Source of the DNA: DROE01 sp964569865 | Lineage (GTDB): Bacteria > Pseudomonadota > Alphaproteobacteria > Rhizobiales > Devosiaceae | Direction of reading: 5' to 3' | DNA: 64,000 nucleotides | NCBI GenBank assembly: GCA_964569865.1 | Contig: CAZMVQ010000001.1 | Location: 20,025 to 84,024 of the forward strand | In this document: piece after piece, positions 35,194 through 45,041 of the stretch | Numbering within the stretch: position 1 is the first letter of the stretch | Layout: each line of letters starts with the position of its first letter | Translations under genes and position numbers: made by a program | The notes under the pieces: generated by a model | What the model was told of the DNA's origin: nothing | What the model saw: the letters and a program-made list of their open reading frames with translations, nothing else | The model's database searches: none

Positions 35194-37563
35194 TCAGGCG
35201 CCATAGGGTATCCAGACGTTTTTAACCTGCGTGGCCTTTTGCAAAAAATAATCCCCGGCAAATTTTTCGCTATCGCTCCAGTTCAAATCCTTGCCAAGAT
35301 TGGTCCAAACCTGCTTGAGATTACCGGTTGAAGCTTTTTCAACCATCACTGACCCGGCCTGATCACCAGCAAACCACAAAGCATCAACCCCGTCATGCTC
35401 GGCTAGAGTTTTGGCCAGATCATTGCTACCACCAGTGATAATGTTGATCACCCCGTCCGGCACATCGGAGGTTTGAATAATTTGATAAAAATCGGTCATG
35501 GCCAGCGGGGCGTTATCGCTTGGAACCAGAACGACAGAATTGCCCATGGCAATGGCCGGAGCGAGCATGGAAATCGAGGCCAAAAGGGCAAAATTTTGTG
35601 GAGCGACGATGCCAATAACCCCCATGGGTTCGATCATGGCGGCGGCAATTGCACGGATTGGCACATTGTGCACCGCCCCGTCATATTTGTCGGCCCAACC
35701 TGCATATGCAAACAGGCGCTGGATGGAAAGATCCACCTCGTTTTTGGCCGCTGCTGCACTAAGACTATTGAGCTGGCGCAAACGCTCGGCAAATTCTTGG
35801 CGGCGATAATCCAGATTTTCACCAAGGTAATAGAGAATTTGCGCACGGAAATGTGCCGGTTTTGACCCCCAGCCAAGCCCTTTTCTGGCCGCTTCAACCC
35901 CGTTGCGAATATCCTTGCGGTTTCCTTCAGCAACAGTGCCAATCATTGCGCCGTTCTGGCTGATGACCTGACGGGAATATCCACTGTCGCCACGAGCCTG
36001 CTTGCCGCCGATATAATTTTTTGCGGTGTGGTCAATGGAAGACGAATTTTTCACCTCGGCAGCTTTTCTTGGCTGCTCTAAAACATAGGGTTTTAATTTG
36101 GCTTCCCAATCTCGCTTCAGATATGAGACCATGCCCTCGGCCCCGCCTTCGCGGCCAAAACCACTTTCTTTATAACCGCCAAAACCAGCCGATGCGTCCA
36201 ACTGATTGGTGCAGTTTATCCACACGATGCCTGATTTTATCCGTGGGGCAATATCAAGAGCCAGATTAATATTTTCGCTCCAGACAGATGCGGCAAGACC
36301 ATATTTGGTATTGTTGGCCAGAGCCACCGCCTCGTCAGGGTTGCGAAAGCTCAATGCGACCAGAACCGGGCCAAAAATCTCTTCAGACACCAAAGAATGG
36401 GCCGGAGAAACATCGGTAATCAGGGTGGGTTTTAAAAAACTGCCGGTGGCGGGAATTTTTCCCTTGGCCTCATAAATTGTGCAGCCTTCTTTTTTGCCCT
36501 GCTCCAGCATTTTTTTTATGTTTTGCACCTGAATCGGGGCGACCAAGGCCCCCATATCCATAGATTTATCCAGCGGATCACCAACCCTGAGTTTATCCAT
36601 GCGGGCCTTTAGCTTTTCGATGAAAATTGTTTCGATGCTCTCATGGACCAAGAGCCTTGATCCGGCGCAACAAACTTCGCCCTGATTGAACCAGATGGCA
36701 TCAACCAATCCCTCAATGGCGCTATCAATGTCGGCATTTTCAAACACGATATAGGGGCTTTTTCCACCAAGCTCCAGCGAAAGCCCCTTGCCGGTGCCAG
36801 CCGTTGTTTTTCGGATAATTTTGCCCACTTCGGTTGAACCGGTAAAGGCGATTTTATCAACATCCTCATGTTCAACAATAGCGGCCCCCGTCTCCCCTTC
36901 TCCAGTGACGATATTTACCACACCCTTTGGCAACCCGGCCTCAGAACAAATCTGAGCAAACAGCAATGCGGTAAGGGGGGTGAATTCTGCCGGTTTCAAA
37001 ACCAGAGTATTTCCCGCTGCAAGGGCCGGAGCAATTTTCCATGACAGCATTAAAAGAGGGAAATTCCACGGGATAATCTGCCCGCAAACCCCATAGGGTG
37101 AATAGCCCTTAAATCTTGTTTCAACGTGCATAGCCCAGCCCGCGTGATGATAAAAATGGCGGACGGCCAAAGGAATATCAGCATCGCGACTTTCGCGGAT
37201 TACCTTGCCATTATCCATGCTTTCAAGCACTGCAAAAAGTCTTGAATGTTTTTGTAGCTGGCGAGCAATAGCATAGAGATATTTGGCCCGTTCAAACCCG
37301 CTCAAAGCCTGCCACAGGGGCAATGCGACCCGCGCTGCTTTGACGGCCTTATCCACATCGACCTTGGTGCCATTGCTAATCCGGGCCAACTCTTCTTCTG
37401 TGGCTGGATTTATGCTGGTAAAGCCTTTTTTATGGGGAGTGAACTGACCATCAATAAAATGGCCAAATTTGCGCCCATGTCCATCAAGCCAGCCATTGGC
37501 CATATCTTTGGCTTCCGGGGCCGGGCCATAATCCAGATTCGCAAAAATTTCATTTATGTTCAT
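35194..37563 (-). CDS. Double-length aldehyde dehydrogenase of the deoxynucleoside operon
   Basis: A 789-residue protein with two aldehyde dehydrogenase modules. Module 1 (about 35-485) is complete: NAD site, TGSTEVGK at 241-248, catalytic E264 (LELGGKSP) and nucleophile C298 (NQGEVCCAG). Module 2 (about 510-789) retains IGIVAPQNFALLASISMLAPAIAMGNSVVLVPSDN but ends without the nucleophile, so it is presumably structural. Next to deoC it most likely oxidises the acetaldehyde released by DeoC to acetate (inference from context). Such long forms occur in alphaproteobacteria. Confidence 0.88.
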   Translation of the reverse strand: MNINEIFANLDYGPAPEAKDMANGWLDGHGRKFGHFIDGQFTPHKKGFTSINPATEEELARISNGTKVDVDKAVKAARVALPLWQALSGFERAKYLYAIARQLQKHSRLFAVLESMDNGKVIRESRDADIPLAVRHFYHHAGWAMHVETRFKGYSPYGVCGQIIPWNFPLLMLSWKIAPALAAGNTLVLKPAEFTPLTALLFAQICSEAGLPKGVVNIVTGEGETGAAIVEHEDVDKIAFTGSTEVGKIIRKTTAGTGKGLSLELGGKSPYIVFENADIDSAIEGLVDAIWFNQGEVCCAGSRLLVHESIETIFIEKLKARMDKLRVGDPLDKSMDMGALVAPIQVQNIKKMLEQGKKEGCTIYEAKGKIPATGSFLKPTLITDVSPAHSLVSEEIFGPVLVALSFRNPDEAVALANNTKYGLAASVWSENINLALDIAPRIKSGIVWINCTNQLDASAGFGGYKESGFGREGGAEGMVSYLKRDWEAKLKPYVLEQPRKAAEVKNSSSIDHTAKNYIGGKQARGDSGYSRQVISQNGAMIGTVAEGNRKDIRNGVEAARKGLGWGSKPAHFRAQILYYLGENLDYRRQEFAERLRQLNSLSAAAAKNEVDLSIQRLFAYAGWADKYDGAVHNVPIRAIAAAMIEPMGVIGIVAPQNFALLASISMLAPAIAMGNSVVLVPSDNAPLAMTDFYQIIQTSDVPDGVINIITGGSNDLAKTLAEHDGVDALWFAGDQAGSVMVEKASTGNLKQVWTNLGKDLNWSDSEKFAGDYFLQKATQVKNVWIPYGA

Positions 37564-37631
37564 TTGGATCTCTCAAAAAAATGTCTCGTAACGGGTAAAT
37601 ATAAAACTGATAAAAATCAGACCTCTAATAA

Positions 37632-38842
37632 TCAGACCATGGGCTGGCGATAATCAGCGGCGTAGCGTCCGGTTACCTGATGTTCTAGCTGGCGTTCAAT
37701 ATCGGTTAAAAGCGAAGAAGCGCNNNNNNNNNNNNNNNNNNNNNNNNNNNNNNNNNNNNNNNNNNNNNNNNNNNNNNNNNNNNNNNNNNNNNNNNNNNNN
37801 NNNNNNNNNNNNNNNNNNNNNNNCCGGTTACCTGATGTTCTAGCTGGCGTTCAATATCGGTTAAAAGCGAAGAAGCGCCAAAACGGAACAGGTGCGGCTC
37901 AAGCCATTTTACCCCCAATTCCTCTTTCATCAGCGCCATATAAGTCAAAGCGGATTTGGCTGAAGAAATACCCCCGGCCGGTTTATAGCCAATTTCTATT
38001 GCCGTTTTTTGATGAAATTCCCTGATCATGCGCACCATGGAAAGGGACGTGACAAGGTTGGCGTTGACCTTTTCTTTGCCGGTGGAGGTTTTGATAAAAT
38101 CAGCACCTGCCAACATGCAAACCAGCGAGGCCTTGGCCACATTGGTCTGGGTGGCCAATTCGCCCGTGCCCAAAATGGTTTTAATATGAGCATCGCCGCA
38201 GGCTTCGCGAAAGGCCTTTATCTGATCATAAAGCCCCTGCCAGTCCTGATTTAGCACCTGCGAGCGCTCGATGACTATATCAATTTCTTTAGCGCCAGCC
38301 TTTACCGAGGCTTTGATTTCCCTGAGGCGAATATCGAGCGGGGTAAGGCCATGGGGAAAGGCGGTGGAGACCGCCGCAACCGGAATATTGCTGCCCTTTA
38401 GAGCCTTTAGCGCCGTGGCGACAAAATTGTGATAAACGCAAACAGCGCCGGGTTGAATGGGCAGGTTTTCTGCCCCCAGCGCCTGTAAAATATCGCGGCG
38501 GACCGGATTTTTTGCCTTGGCGCACAAGCGGCGCACCCTGCCATCAGTATCATCAGAATTTAGGGTGGTGAGATCAATAAGGGTGATGGCTTTTAGCAGC
38601 CAAGCGGCCTGATATTGTTTTTTTACGGTACGGCGGGCGCCAATGGTTGCGGCCCGGCGCTCAAGGGCCGAGCGGTTCATGCTCACCCTTTCCACCCAAT
38701 CCAGATCAAGTTCAAATCCGGGATTGCGCGTGTGGGCAGGGTCAATTTTTGCAACCGCTTTGCCAGCTGTTGCATCACCACTTACAGAGCTGCCTTTTGG
38801 CGAAAGGTTTTTTGAATTCATGTCACGAACATTCAAACTCAT
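37632..38842 (-). CDS. deoC: Deoxyribose-phosphate aldolase (split by an assembly artefact)
   Basis: DeoC cleaves deoxyribose 5-phosphate to acetaldehyde and glyceraldehyde 3-phosphate. The Schiff-base lysine is in DFIKTSTGK; TILGTGELAT and KPAGGISS are also seen. Near the C-terminus the sequence is broken by 100 N between identical 55-base copies. Removing 155 bases keeps frame and gives a 351-residue protein ending HQVTGRYAADYRQPMV with a TGA at 37632-37634. Read literally, the frame instead runs out at 37706. The start overlaps the purine phosphorylase stop by 4 bases (ATGA). Confidence 0.92.
37669..37878. repeat. 55-base duplicated contig ends in deoC around a 100-N gap
   Basis: Bases 37669-37723 and 37824-37878 are identical over exactly 55 bases and encode the same stretch of DeoC. 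One copy with no gap restores a normal reading frame, so the duplication is almost certainly an assembly artefact. Confidence 0.95.
37724..37823. other. Assembly gap (100 N), artefactual
   Basis: Placeholder between the identical 55-base ends inside deoC. Confidence 0.95.
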
Positions 38843-39645
38843 AATGTTTGCACCAAAGCTGGAATTAGTTTTTCGAATTTTTCTGCGCAGATCGCGGCGA
38901 CATTTTTGGTCTGGGTGTGGCTGATTTCTTCATTAGCCATACCCGCCCCCATATTGGTTATACCAGAACAGGCCCAAACTTTCAGGCCGAGCATTCTGGC
39001 AATTATCACTTCCGGAGCAGTTGACATGCCAACGGAATTTGCACCAAGCCTAATGGCCATATCAATTTCAGCCACCGTTTCAAAAGATGGTCCCGAATAC
39101 CATAAATATATGCCGTCTTTAAGATCAAAACCCAGATCAGACGCAAGCTCTTTTGCTTTATCCCTTAGATCGGGGTCATAGGCATCAACCATATTTACAA
39201 ATCTTTTGTCGGTTGGCTCACCAATTAGGGGGTTCATGCCCGCATAATTTATATGATCCCTAAGCATCATCAGATTGCCCGGTCTAACGCTTTCATCCAA
39301 CGAGCCGGCAGAATTTGTCAGCAACAGGGTTTTTGCGCCAAGGGCTGAAACAGTTTCCAAAGCCGGACGCATGGCCCCTGCATTACCATGCTCATAATAA
39401 TGCTCACGACCGGTAAGGATTGCCACTAGAACTCCGCCCAGTTTTCCAATCAGCAAATCACTGCCATGACCGGACACATTTTTTGTCTGCTGGCCAAATC
39501 CGGGGAAGCCGGGCAGTTTCGAATAGGGAAATGTCTGCCTTTCAGTAAGCAAATCAGCAATCGAAGAAAGACCGGAGCCAAGCACAATCGCTGCTTTAAT
39601 TTCGATGTCATCAATTTTTTTTCGGATAAAATCTATGGCCTGCAT
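38839..39645 (-). CDS. punA: Purine-nucleoside phosphorylase (trimeric, class II type)
   Basis: A 268-residue PNP that splits (deoxy)inosine and (deoxy)guanosine with phosphate. It shows the class II motifs LGSGLSS, LTGREHYYEHG, LTNSAGSLDESVRPG and YSGPSFETVAEI, and SGITNMGAGM. ATG 39645 is chosen; an in-frame upstream TTG at 39687 would read into cdd. It overlaps deoC by 4 bases. It supplies the purine branch of the nucleoside pathway alongside deoA for pyrimidines. Confidence 0.93.
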   Translation of the reverse strand: MQAIDFIRKKIDDIEIKAAIVLGSGLSSIADLLTERQTFPYSKLPGFPGFGQQTKNVSGHGSDLLIGKLGGVLVAILTGREHYYEHGNAGAMRPALETVSALGAKTLLLTNSAGSLDESVRPGNLMMLRDHINYAGMNPLIGEPTDKRFVNMVDAYDPDLRDKAKELASDLGFDLKDGIYLWYSGPSFETVAEIDMAIRLGANSVGMSTAPEVIIARMLGLKVWACSGITNMGAGMANEEISHTQTKNVAAICAEKFEKLIPALVQTL

Positions 39646-39658
39646 GTAAATACTTTCA

Positions 39659-40069
39659 CTAGTTTTTTGGCAAAAACTGCGGCCCAAATGAATGGGGCAG
39701 CAATTTTTCTATACTGGTAAAAAGCGGCTCCCCACCAGCAATTCCGACACAGATCACCGGCACATCAAAGGTAGCAAATTCGCGGATACGCTGGCGGCAC
39801 CCTCCGCATGGTGTAACAGGACTTTTTCCAGAACCAACTGTTAAAACCCTCTTTATATGTTTTCCACCGCCCATAATCATTGCCGAAATGGCAGAGGCCT
39901 CGGCGCAATTACCCAAAGGATATGCCGCATTTTCAACATTGCAGCCTGCATAAATATTGTCATCATCGCTTAGTATTGCCGCGCCCACCAAAAATTTTGA
40001 ATAGGGAGCGTATGCAAGGCCAAGTGCTTTTTTTGCCGCTTTGAGCAAATTTTGGTCGATTTTGTCCAT
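39659..40069 (-). CDS. cdd: Cytidine deaminase
   Basis: A 136-residue zinc enzyme converting (deoxy)cytidine to (deoxy)uridine so that DeoA can act on it. Zinc ligands and catalytic residues are C55 and E57 in NCAEA, and C88 and C91 in PCGGCRQ. ATG 40069 has CGGAG 7 bases upstream; the open frame to 40144 reads into the permease gene. Homotetrameric short-form family length. Confidence 0.95.
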   Translation of the reverse strand: MDKIDQNLLKAAKKALGLAYAPYSKFLVGAAILSDDDNIYAGCNVENAAYPLGNCAEASAISAMIMGGGKHIKRVLTVGSGKSPVTPCGGCRQRIREFATFDVPVICVGIAGGEPLFTSIEKLLPHSFGPQFLPKN

Positions 40070-40100
40070 TGTCCGCTCCGAAATTGACCTAAGCCGTGAC

Positions 40101-41072
40101 CTAGCGTTCCTTGACATAGGGAATGCCACCGGCCTTGGGACCAACCGCCTTTCCTATGAAGCCAGCCAATAAAATTACGGTCAATATATAGGGAAGGGCC
40201 TGAATCAACTGCACCGGCACTTCACCAATCATGGGCAATTCAACACCCTGCAAACGGATTTGCAACGCATCCAAAAAGCCAAATAACAAGGTGGCAAACA
40301 GGGCGCGGATCGGCATCCATTTAGCAAATATCAGTGCCGCCAAAGCAATAAAGCCCTTTCCGGCTGTCATATTATTACCAAACCCAGCCGACTGGGCGGT
40401 GGAAAGATAGGCTCCGGCAATTCCGCACAAAACTCCGGTTATGATAACCGCCTTAAAGCGCATGAAATTAACGTTTACCCCCGCCGTATCAACGGCTTTG
40501 GGATTTTCCCCCGAAGCCCTGAGGCGCAGGCCAAACCGGGTATGAAACAATACATAATAGGTGATCGGAACGGCAGCAAAGGCCGCATAGACCAAGATAT
40601 TATGACCCGATAACAGCTCTGAATAAATGCCGCCAATTATCGGAACATCGGCAAGCTCGGCTGCAAAGGGCAGTTCAATGCCGGTAAAGCGTGCATCGCC
40701 GGAAAGCTGGGGGGTGCGCCCGCCCTGGCGAAACCATGTCTGGCCCAAAAGGGTCGTCAAACCGGCAGCAAGGAAGTTTATGGCAACGCCGGAAATAATC
40801 TGATTGCCGCGAAAAGTAATCGAGGCAACCCCGTGGATCAGCGACATAACAATGGAAACGCCAATTCCGGCCATCAGGCCATAAAGGGCCGATCCGCTTA
40901 GGGCTGCAACCGTTGCAGCGGCGAAAGCGCCAGCGAGCATCTTGCCTTCAAGTCCGATGTCAAATATTCCCGCCCGCTCAGAATAAAGCCCGGCAAGACA
41001 GGCCAGCAACAGGGGAACTGTCAGCCGGATGGATGAATCAAGTAGAAAAATTGAAGAATTGAAAAATTCCAT
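40101..41072 (-). CDS. Nucleoside-type ABC transporter permease 2
   Basis: A 323-residue permease of the family that works with BMP-type binding proteins (YufQ/NupQ-like). It has many membrane spans, GLYSERAGIFDIGLEGKMLAGAFAAA near the N terminus, RASGENPKAVDTAGVNV and GFIALAALIFAKWMP. Its place just before cdd, punA and deoC points to nucleosides as substrate. Confidence 0.92.
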   Translation of the reverse strand: MEFFNSSIFLLDSSIRLTVPLLLACLAGLYSERAGIFDIGLEGKMLAGAFAAATVAALSGSALYGLMAGIGVSIVMSLIHGVASITFRGNQIISGVAINFLAAGLTTLLGQTWFRQGGRTPQLSGDARFTGIELPFAAELADVPIIGGIYSELLSGHNILVYAAFAAVPITYYVLFHTRFGLRLRASGENPKAVDTAGVNVNFMRFKAVIITGVLCGIAGAYLSTAQSAGFGNNMTAGKGFIALAALIFAKWMPIRALFATLLFGFLDALQIRLQGVELPMIGEVPVQLIQALPYILTVILLAGFIGKAVGPKAGGIPYVKER

Positions 41073-41081
41073 TGCCGCCCC

Positions 41082-42206
41082 CTATTCCTTTGGTTCTTTT
41101 TCAGAATCCGCATCTGAATTTTTACTAAATTCAATCAGGCCAAACACAGTTTCCAGCGGTCCGCGAAACAGGCCCTCCATAGCTCCGGTGAACAGGATCA
41201 CCAGCGCCTGAATAACCACAATCATCTCACGAGTAACCGCAGGCATCATAAAGGCCAACTCCTGCCCCCCTTGATAAAGCGCGCCGAACAATATGGCCGC
41301 CAGCGCAATTCCGATCGGGTGATTGCGCCCCATAAGACCAACCGCAATACCAACAAAACCATAGCCGAAGACAAAATCCAGAACCAGCCGGTTTTGCACC
41401 CCAAGAACCTCGTTAAGGGCAATCATGGCAGCCATTGCCCCGGCAATAGTCATGGAAATCATCACGATGGCAGAGTTGGAAATTCCCGCATAATGGGCCG
41501 CGTCCGGGTTTTTGCCAAGAGTACGGATTTTATATCCCAGTTCAGTGCGCCACAATAAAATATAGGTAAATATCAGAGCCCCAATGGCCACGAATAACAT
41601 TACATTTACCGGGGCAAATCCGAAAAAGTCCCAAAATTCGCGCAACTGGGGCATTTTACCCGCATTGACCACCGATGCACTTTCAGGGGCCATATTGGCT
41701 GGCTCTTTAAGAACATTATTAAGCAGATAAACCATTATTGATGCGGCAATGAAATTAAACATAATCGTGGTGATAACCACGTGGGAGCCACGCTTTGCCG
41801 CCAGATATCCCGGAACAAACCCCCAAAATCCACCCAAGGCACCGGCAGCCAGCATGGCCAGCGGCATAACAATCAACCAATGTGTCTGATCAAGGGCCAA
41901 AGCCACCAGAATGGCCCCAAGCCCGGCAATATAGGCCTGACCTTCAGCTCCAATATTAAATTGGCCGGCGTGAGAAGCAATGGAAAATGCCAGTCCGGCA
42001 AAAACAAAATTGGTGGCAAAATGCAGGGTATATCCAAGCCCTTCCCCATAACCAAAAGCGCCAAACAGCAAAATCTGCACCGCCTCGAGGGGGTTTTCTC
42101 CAATGATCAGCACCACCAGTCCTGATACCAAAAAGGCAAGAGTTAAGTTTAATGCCGGGATTAAAATCAGGTCAGCCCAGCGGGGCAAGGGTTTGCGAAC
42201 GCTCAT
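41082..42206 (-). CDS. Nucleoside-type ABC transporter permease 1
   Basis: A 374-residue permease (YufP/NupP-like). It has an N-terminal span (LILIPALNLTLAFLVSGLVVLI), HAGQFNIGAEGQAYIAGLGA, KRGSHVVITTIMFNFIAASI, RTLGKNPDAAHYAGI and further spans. Its start overlaps the ATPase stop by 4 bases. It forms the heteromeric channel with permease 2. Confidence 0.92.
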   Translation of the reverse strand: MSVRKPLPRWADLILIPALNLTLAFLVSGLVVLIIGENPLEAVQILLFGAFGYGEGLGYTLHFATNFVFAGLAFSIASHAGQFNIGAEGQAYIAGLGAILVALALDQTHWLIVMPLAMLAAGALGGFWGFVPGYLAAKRGSHVVITTIMFNFIAASIMVYLLNNVLKEPANMAPESASVVNAGKMPQLREFWDFFGFAPVNVMLFVAIGALIFTYILLWRTELGYKIRTLGKNPDAAHYAGISNSAIVMISMTIAGAMAAMIALNEVLGVQNRLVLDFVFGYGFVGIAVGLMGRNHPIGIALAAILFGALYQGGQELAFMMPAVTREMIVVIQALVILFTGAMEGLFRGPLETVFGLIEFSKNSDADSEKEPKE

Positions 42207-43813
42207 TTAGCGCGCTCCTTATTATTCTGAGGCTTAGTTGCGGATTGATCCTCAATACCTGCCATTAACAGTCCTAATTCGGATTCTGTTGCGGTTGCCG
42301 GATCAGCTTCCCCAACAATATGACCATCAAACATCACCAGAATTCGATCCGATAACGAGCGGATTTCGTCCAATTCAACTGAAACCAAAAGCACAGCTTT
42401 TCCAGCATCGCGCATGGCAATAATCTGATTGTGAATAAATTCGATTGCGCCGATATCCACCCCGCGAGTAGGCTGTCCGATCACCAAAACATCCGGGTTT
42501 GAACTCATTTCACGGGCCAGAACAATTTTTTGCTGATTACCGCCGGAAAAATTGGCGGTTTTTAAACGATTATTAGCCGGGCGAATATCGTATTTTTTAA
42601 TATGCTCTTTGGCCTCGGCGCGGGCAGCGGCGATTGATAAAAACACCCCTTGGCCATATTTATCATCGTCCTGATAGCCTAAAATTGCATTTTCCCACTG
42701 CTCAAATTCTATAACCAGACCAGCTTCCTGACGGTCTTCGGGAACGTGAGCGAGGCCAAGTTTTCTTACCAGTGCACCACCAGCATCCCCGGAAAATTTT
42801 ACTTCTTTGCCTTTGATTTCAAGCCTGCCGCCAGAGGCCGATCGCATGCCGGTTATAGCTTCAAGCAAATCGGATTGACCATTACCCGCAACCCCGGCGA
42901 TGCCAACGATTTCACCGGCTCTAACATCAATGTTTACGCCTTTTACTCTGGTAACGCCGATATCATCTTTGACCTCAAGATCGCGGACCGAAAGCAAAAC
43001 GTCGCCGGGATTGGCTTCACCCTTTTCTACCCGCAGCAAAACGCGGCGGCCAACCATGAGTTCGGCCAGTTCGGCCGGATTGGTATTTTTTGTGGTCAGG
43101 GTTTTAACCATGGCGCCCTGACGCATTACCGAAACATCATCGGTAATGGCCATGATTTCGCGCAGCTTGTGGGTGATCAAAATAATGGTCTTACCCTGAG
43201 CGCGCAAAGTTTCGAGCACTTTGAAAAGATGGTCCGCTTCAGATGGGGTCAACACGCCGGTCGGCTCGTCCAAAATCAAGGTCTGAGCGCCGCGATACAG
43301 GGCCTTTAGAATTTCTACCCGTTGCTGACCGCCCACAGAAAGGTCTTCAATCAAGGCGTCCGGGTCAACTTCCAGCTCATAATCTGCCGCCAGTTGCGAA
43401 AGTACAGCGCGGGCTTTAGCAAGGCTTGTTTTTAATAGCGGGCTGTCTTCAGCGCCTAAAATTACATTCTCCAGAACGGTAAAATTATCAACCAGCATAA
43501 AATGCTGATGCACCATGCCAATGCCCAGTTCGAGCGCATGGCTGCTATCGTTGATTTTTACGGGTTTGCCATCCACCAGAATCTCACCGGAATCTGCTGT
43601 GTAGAACCCATAAAGGATCGACATGAGTGTAGTTTTGCCAGCACCATTTTCGCCAACAATTCCATGCACAGTTCCACGCCTGATTTTCAGGTCAATGTCC
43701 TTGTTGGCACGGACGGGGCCAAAATTCTTGTTGATGCCGACCAGTTCAATGGCCACATCGTCAACAGCGGCCGTTTGAGGCCGCTGTTGTTTATCGGGAC
43801 TGTTTTCAGTCAT
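42203..43813 (-). CDS. Nucleoside-type ABC transporter ATPase (two domains)
   Basis: A 536-residue double ATPase (YufO/NupO-like). The first domain has GENGAGKTT, DLSVGGQQRVEILKAL and LILDEPTGVLTPSEAD. The second has GVAGNGQSDLLEAITG in place of Walker A and FSGGNQQKIVLAREM. It lies 22 bases after the binding-protein gene and overlaps permease 1. It powers nucleoside import with the two permeases. Confidence 0.93.
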   Translation of the reverse strand: MTENSPDKQQRPQTAAVDDVAIELVGINKNFGPVRANKDIDLKIRRGTVHGIVGENGAGKTTLMSILYGFYTADSGEILVDGKPVKINDSSHALELGIGMVHQHFMLVDNFTVLENVILGAEDSPLLKTSLAKARAVLSQLAADYELEVDPDALIEDLSVGGQQRVEILKALYRGAQTLILDEPTGVLTPSEADHLFKVLETLRAQGKTIILITHKLREIMAITDDVSVMRQGAMVKTLTTKNTNPAELAELMVGRRVLLRVEKGEANPGDVLLSVRDLEVKDDIGVTRVKGVNIDVRAGEIVGIAGVAGNGQSDLLEAITGMRSASGGRLEIKGKEVKFSGDAGGALVRKLGLAHVPEDRQEAGLVIEFEQWENAILGYQDDDKYGQGVFLSIAAARAEAKEHIKKYDIRPANNRLKTANFSGGNQQKIVLAREMSSNPDVLVIGQPTRGVDIGAIEFIHNQIIAMRDAGKAVLLVSVELDEIRSLSDRILVMFDGHIVGEADPATATESELGLLMAGIEDQSATKPQNNKERAK

Positions 43814-43835
43814 ATCTTTTTACAAACCCTGATTA

Positions 43836-44861
43836 TCAGGAAACCGGGCAAGAGCCGTCGGTTGTGTAATCATGCACAACAATTTCACCGGACTGAATTT
43901 TGGCAGAAAGCTCGTCAACTGCAGCTTTCATTTCATCGGTAATCAGGTCGGCGTTGAATTCATCCAACGACCAGCCAACACCATCATTGCCAATACCCAT
44001 AACCTGGAAACCAGAGGTCCACTCGCCATTTGTCTGATCAGCAAAAGCGCTGGCAACAGCCAGATCAACGCGTTTCAACATGGAGGTAAGAACTGATCCG
44101 GGCTGAATATAGTTCTGATTGGCATCAACACCGATTGAGAATTTGCCCTCATCGGCTGCTGCCTGCAGCACACCAAGACCAGAACCACCAGCAGCCGCGT
44201 AAATCACGTCTGCGCCGCGAGCCATGGCAGCTTTTGCCAATTCACCAGCGGTAATCGGATCATTCCAGGCGGCAGGTGTGGTGCCGGTATAGTTTTCAAA
44301 CAGTTCCACATCGGGATTAACCGCGCGGGCACCCTGAGCATAACCGCAATAGAATTTGCGGATCAGGGGAATGTCCATGCCGCCAACAAATCCAACCTTG
44401 CCGGTTTCAGACTTCATTGCTGCCAAGGCACCAACAAGGAAAGAACCTTCATGCTCGTTAAATACCACCGAGCGCACATTTGGCGCATCAACAACCATAT
44501 CAATAATGGCAAAGTTTGTTTCGGGGAATTCAGCTGCTACTTTTCCAAGAGCCGTGGCCCAAGAAAAACCGGCAACCACGATCGGGTTAGAGCCGCGACG
44601 GGCAAACTGGCGCAATGCCTGTTCACGCTGGGCATCGGTCTGCAATTCGATATCCTGAAAAGACAGGCCGGTTTCTTCAGCCCATGCAGTTGCGCCATTA
44701 TAGGCACTTTCGTTAAAGCTCTTATCGAACTTTCCACCCAAATCATAAATGATTGCAGGCTCGGCCAGTGCGGAACCGGCAAGCATGGCGCCAAGCGCAA
44801 TACCGCCAGCAAGAATTCCAACCTTTGATGCAAGGCTTTTGGAAAGGGTTTTGGTTTTCAT
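43836..44861 (-). CDS. BMP-family ABC transporter binding protein (nucleoside-type)
   Basis: A 341-residue periplasmic protein of the basic membrane protein family. It has a signal peptide ending GSALAEPA, then IIYDLGGKFDKSFNESAYNGA, a signature of the PnrA/Med group that binds purine nucleosides. ATG 44861 has GGGAG 8 bases upstream. It is the first gene of the uptake and catabolism operon running to upp. Confidence 0.92.
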   Translation of the reverse strand: MKTKTLSKSLASKVGILAGGIALGAMLAGSALAEPAIIYDLGGKFDKSFNESAYNGATAWAEETGLSFQDIELQTDAQREQALRQFARRGSNPIVVAGFSWATALGKVAAEFPETNFAIIDMVVDAPNVRSVVFNEHEGSFLVGALAAMKSETGKVGFVGGMDIPLIRKFYCGYAQGARAVNPDVELFENYTGTTPAAWNDPITAGELAKAAMARGADVIYAAAGGSGLGVLQAAADEGKFSIGVDANQNYIQPGSVLTSMLKRVDLAVASAFADQTNGEWTSGFQVMGIGNDGVGWSLDEFNADLITDEMKAAVDELSAKIQSGEIVVHDYTTDGSCPVS

Positions 44862-45031
44862 TTTTAGTCTCCCTGTCTTCGTTATATCAAGTTCGGCAAA
44901 TGCCGCCGAGGTTTCACCTCGTTGAACGATAGAGATCAATTCAAGCGCGCAACCGTCCCCGTTACAAGCAAAAAAAACAAATTTCTTTCGCCAGCTACCA
45001 GTTTTTTACTTCTTAAGAGGTGATTTCAAGG

Positions 45032-45041
45032 CCCTAGAGGG
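45032..45041. repeat. Small palindrome at the stop codon of the ynjD-like gene
   Basis: CCCTAGAGGG, an inverted repeat followed by GTC. On the minus strand it contains the TAG stop of the upstream ATPase gene. Related to the window's boundary palindrome family. Confidence 0.45.
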
